Source: Neorhizobium huautlense (GTDB lineage Bacteria; Pseudomonadota; Alphaproteobacteria; Rhizobiales; Rhizobiaceae). From it: DNA of 64,000 nucleotides. Location of the stretch: the NCBI RefSeq assembly GCF_002968575.1, contig NZ_PVBM01000012.1, positions 91,984 through 155,983 of the forward strand, in the 5' to 3' direction. The position numbers and the translations under genes were made by a program. Of the stretch, positions 17,336 through 24,532 are shown one piece after another (within the stretch, counting starts at the first letter, position 1; each line of letters opens with the position of its first letter). Under the pieces are notes generated by a model that saw only the letters and a program-made list of their open reading frames with translations, was not told the DNA's origin and did no database searches.

Positions 17336-18391
17336 ATGGCAACCGTGAACATTCAAAATATCCAGAAGAACTACGGCGCGGTGAAGGTCATCCATGGCGT
17401 CGATATAGACATCGCGGATGGCGAGTTCGTGGTTCTCGTTGGCCCTTCCGGCTGCGGCAAGTCCACGCTTTTGCGCATGATCGCCGGTCTTGAGGAGGTA
17501 AGCGGCGGCGAGATCCGAATCGGGCCGCGCGAAGTCTCGCATATGCCCGCGCGTGATCGCGACATCGCCATGGTGTTTCAAAACTACGCCCTTTATCCGC
17601 ACATGACGGTGGCCGACAATATGGGCTTTGCGCTGAAACTGAAGAAGGTCGATCAGTCGGAGATCCGCGCCAAGGTGGGACGGGCAGCGGCCATTCTCGG
17701 CCTTGAGAAGCTTTTGGACCGTTATCCGAAACAATTGTCCGGCGGCCAGCGCCAACGCGTCGCCATGGGACGCGCCATCGTCCGCGATCCGCAGGTGTTC
17801 CTGTTCGATGAGCCGCTCTCTAATCTCGATGCGAAACTGCGCGTGCAAATGCGCGGCGAGATCAAGACCATGCATCAGCGGATCGGCACCACCACGATCT
17901 ACGTCACGCATGATCAGGTGGAAGCCATGACAATGGCCGACAAGATCGTCGTTCTTCACGACGGCTATATCGAGCAGATCGGCGCGCCGCTGGAGCTTTA
18001 CGACCGCCCAGCCAACATCTTCGTGGCTGGCTTCATCGGCTCGCCCGCCATGAACCTCATCGACGGTCGCATGGAAGAAGGTGCATTCCGCACGTCCAAG
18101 GGGCTCATTCTGCCGCTGCCGCAATCCCTGCCTGCCGATGTGGGAGGCCGCGAGCTGATCTATGGTATTCGTCCGGAACATATTCGCGCCGAGCCGCAAG
18201 GTATCGAAGGCCGGGCAATCCTTGTGGAAGGCACCGGATCGGAGATTTTCGCCCGGCTGGATGCCAAGGGTGAAGATATTGCCTGCCTGTTCCGCGAAAG
18301 GTTCGACATCCGCTTTGGCGATACGGTCCATATGGTTATCGATCCGGCTCGCGTGCATCTGTTCGATAAGCAGACCGGCCGCAGGCTCTGA
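17336..18391 (+). CDS. Sugar ABC transporter ATP-binding protein, MalK/UgpC type
   Basis: This 351-residue ATPase has Walker A GPSGCGKST, Q-loop FQNYALYPHMTV, signature LSGGQRQRV, Walker B VFLFDEPLSNLD and switch THDQ. A C-terminal TOBE/OB regulatory domain (about residues 235-345; GIRPEHI is a typical strand) is present, as in MalK. It closes the transporter gene set with the binding protein and the two permeases. The start ATG at 17336 follows AGGAAA at a distance of about seven bases. Confidence 0.93.
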   Translation: MATVNIQNIQKNYGAVKVIHGVDIDIADGEFVVLVGPSGCGKSTLLRMIAGLEEVSGGEIRIGPREVSHMPARDRDIAMVFQNYALYPHMTVADNMGFALKLKKVDQSEIRAKVGRAAAILGLEKLLDRYPKQLSGGQRQRVAMGRAIVRDPQVFLFDEPLSNLDAKLRVQMRGEIKTMHQRIGTTTIYVTHDQVEAMTMADKIVVLHDGYIEQIGAPLELYDRPANIFVAGFIGSPAMNLIDGRMEEGAFRTSKGLILPLPQSLPADVGGRELIYGIRPEHIRAEPQGIEGRAILVEGTGSEIFARLDAKGEDIACLFRERFDIRFGDTVHMVIDPARVHLFDKQTGRRL

Positions 18392-18394
18392 TCT

Positions 18395-19324
18395 ATGCAA
18401 AAGCGCGTTCTTTGCGTCGGAGCAGCTGTACTCGACACGATCTTTCGCGTCCACGAATTGCCGAAGGGCGAAGGCAAGATCCTGCCTTCGCAGATGGTGC
18501 AGATTGCGGAAGGCATGGCCGCCAGCGCCGCCTACGCCATCGTACGGTTGGGCGGCAGCGCCTCGCTTTGGGGCGCCGTCGGAACAGATGAAACGGGTAA
18601 AAGAATACGCGGCGATCTGGCTCGCGACGGTATCGACGTCACCGAAATGACAATTGTGGACGGCGCGCCCTCAGCAATTTCCACAATTCTGCTGGACGAC
18701 CGGGGCGATCGGCTGATTGTGCCGTTTTACGATACCCGGCTTCACGCCACCTTGCCACCGGTCACCAGGGCGGAGATTGGCCGCTTCAATGCGGTGTTGG
18801 TGGATGTGCGCTGGCCTGCGCTCGCGCTCGAAGTGCTGAAACTAGCCCGAGAGGCGGGTATTCCTGCCATTCTGGATGGTGATGTCGCTCCGGTGGAAAC
18901 GCTGGAACGTCTCGCCCATGAGGCGGACCGCATCATCTTTTCGGACCCTGCGGCGCGCTCGCTTTGCGACCTTCGCGAAGAAGGCGAACTTGTTCGCACC
19001 CTTGCCGAACGTTTTCCTCATGCCCTTGTGTGCGTAACCTTCGGAGCCGGCGGTGCTTATTGGCAAGATCTCCCGAACCAAACTTTGTTTCACCAGCCTG
19101 CTTTGCCGATCGTTCCGGTCGATACGCTTGCTGCGGGCGATGCATTTCACGGCGCCTTCGCTCTTGGCATTGCCGAGGGCCTCGATGTGGAAAATGCCGT
19201 GCGGCTGGGCTCAGTTGCAGCAGCTTTGAAATGCACCGTTTTCGGGGGACGCATCGGCATGCCCTCGCGCGCTGAAACCGAAGCCGCACTTCAGCAACTG
19301 GCTCCTTGTAATTTCTACGTCTAA
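18395..19324 (+). CDS. PfkB/ribokinase-family sugar kinase, sulfofructose-kinase-like
   Basis: This 309-residue kinase has the first PfkB signature region around GGSASLWGAVGTDETG (residues 53-68) and the second around DTLAAGDAFHGAFALG, with catalytic base D249. The anion-hole glycine of the usual GAGD is an alanine (AAGD), seen in some family members. The strand VLVDVRWPALALEVLKLARE and the DGDVAP block resemble what I recall of E. coli YihV (sulfofructose kinase), though 2-keto-3-deoxygluconate kinase or another ketose kinase is possible. It starts four bases after the ATPase stop and ends the operon. With the DapA-type lyase it suggests import, phosphorylation and cleavage of one sugar or sugar acid. 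Confidence 0.83.
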   Translation: MQKRVLCVGAAVLDTIFRVHELPKGEGKILPSQMVQIAEGMAASAAYAIVRLGGSASLWGAVGTDETGKRIRGDLARDGIDVTEMTIVDGAPSAISTILLDDRGDRLIVPFYDTRLHATLPPVTRAEIGRFNAVLVDVRWPALALEVLKLAREAGIPAILDGDVAPVETLERLAHEADRIIFSDPAARSLCDLREEGELVRTLAERFPHALVCVTFGAGGAYWQDLPNQTLFHQPALPIVPVDTLAAGDAFHGAFALGIAEGLDVENAVRLGSVAAALKCTVFGGRIGMPSRAETEAALQQLAPCNFYV

Positions 19325-19344
19325 GAGAGCTTTTTCCGAATGCG

Positions 19345-19496
19345 CCTTGAAAGAGTGTATCGGTAGGACATCGAGACTTTCATTTCGCCGAGATGCATCT
19401 CGATCCTGCGGTGGGCACGCTCGCTCAGTTCGCGCTCGGTGATTGCCGATAGGAAGCGAGCGGCTGACCATCCTTCCCGATCGGCATATTCGGCAA
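19345..19496 (-). mobile_element. IS21-family helper ATPase (IstB) N-terminal relic
   Basis: Read leftward from about 19496, the frame encodes FAEYADREGWSAARFLSA followed by ELSERAHRRIEMHLGE, matching the conserved N-terminal region of IstB. The frame is closed by a stop directly upstream and loses similarity after about 19383. Only this fragment is present; no IstA or terminal repeats were seen. Confidence 0.65.
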
Positions 19497-19570
19497 ATTA
19501 CGGTCAGAGGGTCTTAATTGTGGGCTACCGGAGCTCGTTGAGCATAATCCCGGCCTTATTCCATTAATGA

Positions 19571-19798
19571 CACCTGCGCGACCGCGAGAAGCTGACATAC
19601 ATCCTAATCAGCCACGACCTCGCCGTGGTCGCCCATCTCTGCGACCGCGTTGCCATCATGCAGAACGGCGGTTCCGTGGAGGTGGCGGCAAGGGCTCAGT
19701 TGTTGAAGGGCACTGTGGCACATCCCTACACCCGCACCCTGATCGAGGGCAGCAAGGGGTACGTCGGCAGAGTCCGCTTGAAGAGCGTCGTGCCGTAG
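19571..19798 (+). pseudogene. C-terminal fragment of an oligopeptide/dipeptide ABC transporter ATPase (DppD/DppF type)
   Basis: The frame reads LRDREKLTYILISHDLAVVA then HLCDRVAIMQNGG, and AHPYTRTLIEGSKGY near the end. This is the switch-histidine region and the C-terminal oligopeptide-binding-type tail of DppD/OppD-like ATPases. Walker A, signature and Walker B are all missing. It has no start and is preceded by the IstB relic on the opposite strand, so it is a truncated remnant, probably cut by transposon activity. Confidence 0.7.
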
Positions 19799-19968
19799 CA
19801 AGCGTCCTCAGCAAGCCTGTAGATCTGGTGACAGCGCACCCGTCCCAGCCTATTGACCGCATTCCTGCATTTAAAAGGGATCCGAACCGCTAACCAGACT
19901 CTCGCCGACGTGTAACCTACTGAACAGAAACACAAATAACCTCTGCGACCGCGTTAACAAGCAGACAT

Positions 19969-20568
19969 CTAACAACTGCTTTCGGCTCGATGAATCCCAA
20001 GACCATCCGACAAGCGCGACGTAATGTTTTTCATCAGATCGGGCGAGCTTCTATCTACACCATAAACAAAACCCGGAAAATCCAAGGTCTTTTGAAGCGC
20101 CCATATGGCTTCATGCTGGTCGGGGGGCAGAATTTGTGCCGGGTCACCGACAGCGATCCATCCGATCGGCACGGTCGAGCCCGGTTCCAGTCGGGTTCGC
20201 AGGTGCACGGTTCCGTTGATGCGAACTTCGGACCCGCGCCCGATCTGCGCCCCGTGAAATACGGCTGCCCCGGTGGCGATGAAAACTTCCCCGTCGATTT
20301 GAGCACCAACCACGTGGCTGTTAGGACCGACGATGCAATGGTCCCCAATGGAACAGGCATGGCGACTGGTGGCGCGGATCACCGCATTCTCGAGCACGAT
20401 GCAATTCCGTCCGATGAGGATGGAGCCGCCGGCTTCCGCCACCAGGCGAGCTCCATGCATGATTCTGCTACCCGCACCGATGATAACATCACCGCAGACC
20501 GTCGCGTCCTGCGCAACCCAGGCGTCGGAATCGACCGATGGCGACCGTTCGTCGTAAGACAAAATCAT
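19969..20568 (-). CDS. Left-handed beta-helix (hexapeptide repeat) protein, gamma-carbonic-anhydrase-like
   Basis: This 199-residue protein is built mostly of hexapeptide repeats (VCGDVIIGAGSRI, GGSILIGRNCIV, CSIGDHCIVG, VFIATGAAVF) that fold into a left-handed beta helix. The family includes gamma carbonic anhydrases and acyltransferases. Histidines in ATSRHACSIGDHC, NSHVVG and FHGAQIG lie where the trimeric enzymes bind zinc, but assignment by eye is not secure. GGAGAG precedes the ATG at 20568. It is followed on the chromosome by an NTF2-like gene on the same strand, 29 bases upstream, which suggests cotranscription. Confidence 0.75.
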   Translation of the reverse strand: MILSYDERSPSVDSDAWVAQDATVCGDVIIGAGSRIMHGARLVAEAGGSILIGRNCIVLENAVIRATSRHACSIGDHCIVGPNSHVVGAQIDGEVFIATGAAVFHGAQIGRGSEVRINGTVHLRTRLEPGSTVPIGWIAVGDPAQILPPDQHEAIWALQKTLDFPGFVYGVDRSSPDLMKNITSRLSDGLGIHRAESSC

Positions 20569-20597
20569 GTTTTACTCTCCTCTCACAATCTCGGCTG

Positions 20598-20978
20598 CTA
20601 TGATGTTGTCTTCACAGATTCGAGATGCCAGACCTTGGCGACGATCCGCCAGCCCTCAGTCCCTTTCACGAAGCAAAGGTGATCGACGAAGACGTTCGCG
20701 TGGATCCGCAGCCTGACCTTCACGGTAGCTGCAGCCGACGAAAGCCAATCGATCAGGATGATTTCGTCTTCACGTTCCTGCGAGCGACTTGCGGGAGATT
20801 CGCGCTTTGCAATCACCTGCCGATAATCTGCGATCGGGTCCACCGTGATCGCGCCTTCGTCAGCGTCGAACAGGCTTGAGGCCGGATGAAAGACCTGATC
20901 AAAGAGCGAGAGATCGCAGGCGTAGAGGGCATCGAAATAGGTTTGGATGGCGTTTAGCAGCTCTGTATCGCGGCTCAT
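20598..20978 (-). CDS. NTF2-like (SnoaL/lumazine-binding type) small protein
   Basis: This 126-residue protein shows the cone-shaped NTF2-like pattern: an N-terminal helix (LLNAIQTYFDALYACDLSLFDQVFHP), an early strand around ASSLFDADEG, and C-terminal strands ending in FVKGTEGWRIVAKVWHLE. Such proteins act as small-molecule isomerases, hydrolases or binding proteins, and the sequence alone does not tell which. The frame is open further upstream over the regulator, but the ATG at 20978 is the natural start. It is divergent from the GlxA-type regulator and upstream of the beta-helix gene, so both may be its targets. Confidence 0.72.
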   Translation of the reverse strand: MSRDTELLNAIQTYFDALYACDLSLFDQVFHPASSLFDADEGAITVDPIADYRQVIAKRESPASRSQEREDEIILIDWLSSAAATVKVRLRIHANVFVDHLCFVKGTEGWRIVAKVWHLESVKTTS

Positions 20979-21068
20979 CTGGCTTCTCCGGATTTGTTGG
21001 CGAGTGACCGTTTCGCACACCGGCAGTTCGAGTTGCCAGCGGCAGGATTGCCAGATAAGACGGCATTC

Positions 21069-22046
21069 ATGCCAAAAACTGAGAATCCACGCCTTCCCGC
21101 AAACAGACGTGTCGTCAGCCTCGTCTACGACGGCCTCTGTACCTTCGAGTTCGGGATCACGGCCGAAGTCTTCGGATTGGACCGCCCTGAAGCGGGGCCC
21201 GACTGGTATCAGTTCAAATCGGTCTCGCTGGAGGATCAGTTTCTTCATGCCTGTGGTGGTCTGACGATCGCAGCAACAGGCACTGAAGCCGATCTGCATC
21301 AGGCCGGAACAATCATCGTCCCCGGTTGGCGGGGACCCGATGAACCGGTACCGGAACAGATTTGTAAGGCATTGGTTCACGCTCACGAGGGCGGCGCTCG
21401 CATTGTTTCCATCTGCGGGGGCGCTTATGTGCTTGCGGCCGCCGGCCTGCTCGATGGCCGCCGTGCGACGACGCATTGGCGTTTCGCAGAGGATCTGGCC
21501 CGCCGCTATCCTGCTATCGAGATCGACGCGAGCTGTCTCTATGTCGATGAGGGTGACATTCTGACTTCGGCGGGCAGCTCGGCAGGCATTGATCTGTGCC
21601 TGCATATCGTCCGTTCGGATTTCGGGGCAGAGCTCACCAATACGGTGGCGCGTCGCCTCGTGATGTATAGCCATCGCCAGGGCGGGCAATCCCAGTTCAT
21701 CGAGCGCCCCGTGCCGCTCCGGCGGGAGGCCGATCGGTTATCCTCGATCCTGGACCACATTCTGGCCAACCTTCACCATCCACATACGATAAGTTCTCTC
21801 GCTCACCACGCGGGCATGAGCGAACGCACCTTTCAGCGTCGCTTTCATGCCCTGACCGGCCTACCACCGCTCAAGTGGATCCTCAGGGAGCGGCTGGAGC
21901 AAGCCCGCATCCTGCTGGAGACTGATTCTGCCGAGCCTGATGACATCGCAAGCGTGACCGGACTCGGAAGCGCGGAAAACCTGAGGCTGCAGTTTGGTCG
22001 ACATTATGGCGTCAGCCCGTTGACCTATCGTCATCGTTTTGCATAG
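21069..22046 (+). CDS. GlxA-type transcriptional regulator (DJ-1/PfpI domain + AraC DNA-binding domain)
   Basis: This 325-residue protein has an N-terminal DJ-1/PfpI-like amidase fold (residues about 15-180; the nucleophile-elbow-like segment is IVSICGGAYVLAAAGLL) and two AraC-type helix-turn-helices at the C-terminus (ISSLAHHAGMSERTFQRRF and IASVTGLGSAENLRLQF). The ATG at 21069 has only a weak ribosome site. It is divergent from the NTF2-like/beta-helix pair, which it may control. Its stop overlaps the end of the convergent MFS gene by 35 bases. Related FtrA/GlxA regulators respond to small amides or ammonium compounds; the ligand here is unknown. Confidence 0.88.
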   Translation: MPKTENPRLPANRRVVSLVYDGLCTFEFGITAEVFGLDRPEAGPDWYQFKSVSLEDQFLHACGGLTIAATGTEADLHQAGTIIVPGWRGPDEPVPEQICKALVHAHEGGARIVSICGGAYVLAAAGLLDGRRATTHWRFAEDLARRYPAIEIDASCLYVDEGDILTSAGSSAGIDLCLHIVRSDFGAELTNTVARRLVMYSHRQGGQSQFIERPVPLRREADRLSSILDHILANLHHPHTISSLAHHAGMSERTFQRRFHALTGLPPLKWILRERLEQARILLETDSAEPDDIASVTGLGSAENLRLQFGRHYGVSPLTYRHRFA

Positions 22047-23409
22047 CGCGCTGAAATGGGCCTGTCTCCTCTGAACCGCCGCGGAGAACGTCGTGAACCG
22101 TCCATTTTCGGGGTGACCGAATTGCAGCTCCTCCCCGCGAATGTCTCGGTTCATGAAGCAGGATAGGCGCCCCGCAAATGTGGCCCCGTTGCAGCTCCGG
22201 CGAGCCTGCCGGGGAACGCTGTTTGGCGGCTTTCGGCGGTGGCATGCGCGTGCCGATCGCGAACAGAACTGCACTGACGGCCGCAAACCCGGCAAACAGC
22301 AGGAACATGCCAGGTCCGCCAAAAGCGCCGAGCATGAAGCCGCCGAGAGTCGGCCCGATGAAATTGCCGATGGTCGAAAACGAGTGCGCGCCGAAATAGC
22401 TGCCTCTGTTCCGATTGTTGGAGATACCATCGACCAGCATATATTCAGACGGCACGACGAGGATCTCGCCGATCGTGAACACGATCATCGAGAACGCCAG
22501 CCCCCAGAAACCGACAGCACCAAGGAAACCGATCTCACCCAGCGCAAACAGGACGCAGCCGACCACAAGACCGTTGAGGGCGCCCGCGCGTTCGATGATG
22601 CGGCGGGCGAACGGGTTCCCGATCAGGACGACCGCACCGTTGATCGAAACGAGATAGGCGTAGATTTCCATGCCCCCGGTGACGTTTCCCGTCAGGTAGG
22701 GGGCAAGCGTCGCCGACCATTGGCCATAAACTGCAATCAGCAATGTGCCGCCACCGACAAAGAAAGCCAACCGTGGATCGCGGACCGCCGCCTTCAGACT
22801 CTCGATCAACGGCAAGGAGGCCGATGCTTTGGAAACACCATCGCGCCGGTACATCGGTACCTTCAATAGATGCAGGACCAGCGCGAACATTGCATAGATA
22901 AAGCCCGCAATAACGAAAAGGGTGGTGGACGCTGCACCGGCAGCGATCCCCATCAATGGTCCAACGGCCCAGCCGACATTCGTGGCGGTATAACGCCACG
23001 AAAAATATTTGAGACGCAGCGGCTCGGGGCACACATCACTCATCAGGGCGCGTGAAATCGGCTCGTAGATCGCAAGAGCGACGGCAGCAGCGATCTGAGC
23101 AATGCAAAATGCAACAACCGTTTCGGCGAGCCCCATACCAACCAAGGCAAGAGCCATTGAAAGCAAGGTAAGCACCAGCACTGTCTTGCGCCCCACCCTA
23201 TCGGACAGTGTGCCTGCGAAGGGAGCCGTGAGAGCGCCAAGCAGGGGGCCGATCCCGAGAAGCGCACCAATCATGGCCGGACCGAGCCCGAATGACTGCT
23301 GCAATTTGATAGCGAGGAACGACAGCGTCATGGCGCGGGCGATGGTCACGAATCCGGAGCCCGCAATGAGGAGCAGAACATAGTTCAGTCGTTGTCTATC
23401 ATACGTCAT
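22012..23409 (-). CDS. Major facilitator superfamily transporter
   Basis: This 465-residue protein has about twelve hydrophobic segments and the MFS loop motif APFAGTLSDRVGRKTVLVL between helices 2 and 3. The family is drug or metabolite efflux (MdtH-like), and the substrate is not deducible. The last 75 residues, after GTRMPPPKAAKQ, are hydrophilic, arginine/serine rich and unlike a carrier tail. They run through the end of the convergent regulator gene. A loss of the original stop by mutation or a frameshift near 22230 would explain the odd tail. No other gene shares its strand immediately up- or downstream. Confidence 0.85.
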   Translation of the reverse strand: MTYDRQRLNYVLLLIAGSGFVTIARAMTLSFLAIKLQQSFGLGPAMIGALLGIGPLLGALTAPFAGTLSDRVGRKTVLVLTLLSMALALVGMGLAETVVAFCIAQIAAAVALAIYEPISRALMSDVCPEPLRLKYFSWRYTATNVGWAVGPLMGIAAGAASTTLFVIAGFIYAMFALVLHLLKVPMYRRDGVSKASASLPLIESLKAAVRDPRLAFFVGGGTLLIAVYGQWSATLAPYLTGNVTGGMEIYAYLVSINGAVVLIGNPFARRIIERAGALNGLVVGCVLFALGEIGFLGAVGFWGLAFSMIVFTIGEILVVPSEYMLVDGISNNRNRGSYFGAHSFSTIGNFIGPTLGGFMLGAFGGPGMFLLFAGFAAVSAVLFAIGTRMPPPKAAKQRSPAGSPELQRGHICGAPILLHEPRHSRGGAAIRSPRKWTVHDVLRGGSEETGPFQRAMQNDDDRSTG

Positions 23410-23842
23410 CTGCGCCCTCAGGGATTTACTGTCGAATGAAGCGATTCCCGCGCTAGCCTATCCGATCTTCCGTCAGATGACCTGGATTCTTGCAACGTAT
23501 GAAGGCCGGAATCTTGCTGCATCGCTTTTCACGACTATCATCAATTGACGCGCTTTTCGGGCGAGAAGAGAAGCGCGGGTGACGTCTGCTATCGAATCGA
23601 TTGCGGATGTAACGCAACCACGCCTCATGAGTGGTCACTTGCTTGCCGGCTGCCTCATGGCACTAGCTATCGGCGACTCCGTTCGCCGGTAGCCGGGTCA
23701 GTTCGTCGCGGACTTCTTTTGCATTCCGCGACAACACGTGCCCGCACTGCCCGTTCGGCCTCCAGTCCTCCTGCGGACAGCACGAGTTCATATCCAGGTC
23801 ACTCCTGGAACGACACCTGATACAGGTCATTAGATTTCGGCT
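23410..23842. other. Intergenic stretch without recognised gene
   Basis: About 430 bases separate the MFS start from the stop of kdpE. Short frames on both strands have no convincing ribosome site or family. The right side must hold the end of the kdp transcript, but no clear hairpin with a T-run was found. Confidence 0.4.
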
Positions 23843-24532
23843 TCACTCTTGCTCGGCCATTCGATAGCCCACGCCAGGCTCCGTCCTGACGATCCTCGGC
23901 TGCGTCGGATCCCGTTCGATCTTCTGGCGCAACTGACCGATGAAGACACGCAGATAATGCAAGTCGTCACCATGGGCGGGACCCCAGACGGTCGTCAGGA
24001 GAGCACGATGTGTCACGACGCGGCCGGCATGGCGCGCAAGCAGCAAAAGCAGGTCGTATTCCTTGGGCGTCAGGTGAACCGTTTCGCCATCGCGGGTGAC
24101 CCGTCTCTTGATCGGGTCGATCGTCAAACCGTCGATCTCCGTAACGGCCGGGATCGCGTCGCGCCGCCCGCGGTGGCGGAGCGCGGTGCGGATCCGGGCG
24201 GTCAGTTCGCCGATGCCGAACGGTTTCTCGACATAATCGTCTGCCCCAAGATCGAGCGCCGCGATCTTTTCGCTTTCGCGGTCACGGGCCGACAGGATGA
24301 GGATCGGGATGTCCGACCAGCCGCGCAGGCTGGTGATGACTTCCTTGCCATCCATGTCGGGAAGGCCGAGATCGAGGATCACCAGGTCAGGTGCCTGGGT
24401 CGCCACGGCCTTCAGCGCTTCGGCGCCCGTGCCGGCCTCGACCACCTCGTATCCGGCAGCGGAGAGAGAAGGTTTGAGGAAACGCTGGATCTGCGGCTCG
24501 TCGTCGACAACCAGGATGCGGGACTGGTTCAT
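23843..24532 (-). CDS. kdpE: Response regulator KdpE of the potassium-transport operon
   Basis: This 229-residue OmpR-class regulator has the acidic pair D10/D11, phosphoacceptor D54 in LVILDLGLPDMDG and lysine K103 in VEKPFGIGEL. The C-terminal winged helix ends in RTEPGVGYRMAEQE, a KdpE-typical tail. The start overlaps the kdpD stop by four bases, so the two are coupled. It activates the kdp promoter when KdpD senses potassium limitation. It is the last gene of the operon, and all upstream subunits are on the same strand. Confidence 0.96.
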   Translation of the reverse strand: MNQSRILVVDDEPQIQRFLKPSLSAAGYEVVEAGTGAEALKAVATQAPDLVILDLGLPDMDGKEVITSLRGWSDIPILILSARDRESEKIAALDLGADDYVEKPFGIGELTARIRTALRHRGRRDAIPAVTEIDGLTIDPIKRRVTRDGETVHLTPKEYDLLLLLARHAGRVVTHRALLTTVWGPAHGDDLHYLRVFIGQLRQKIERDPTQPRIVRTEPGVGYRMAEQE

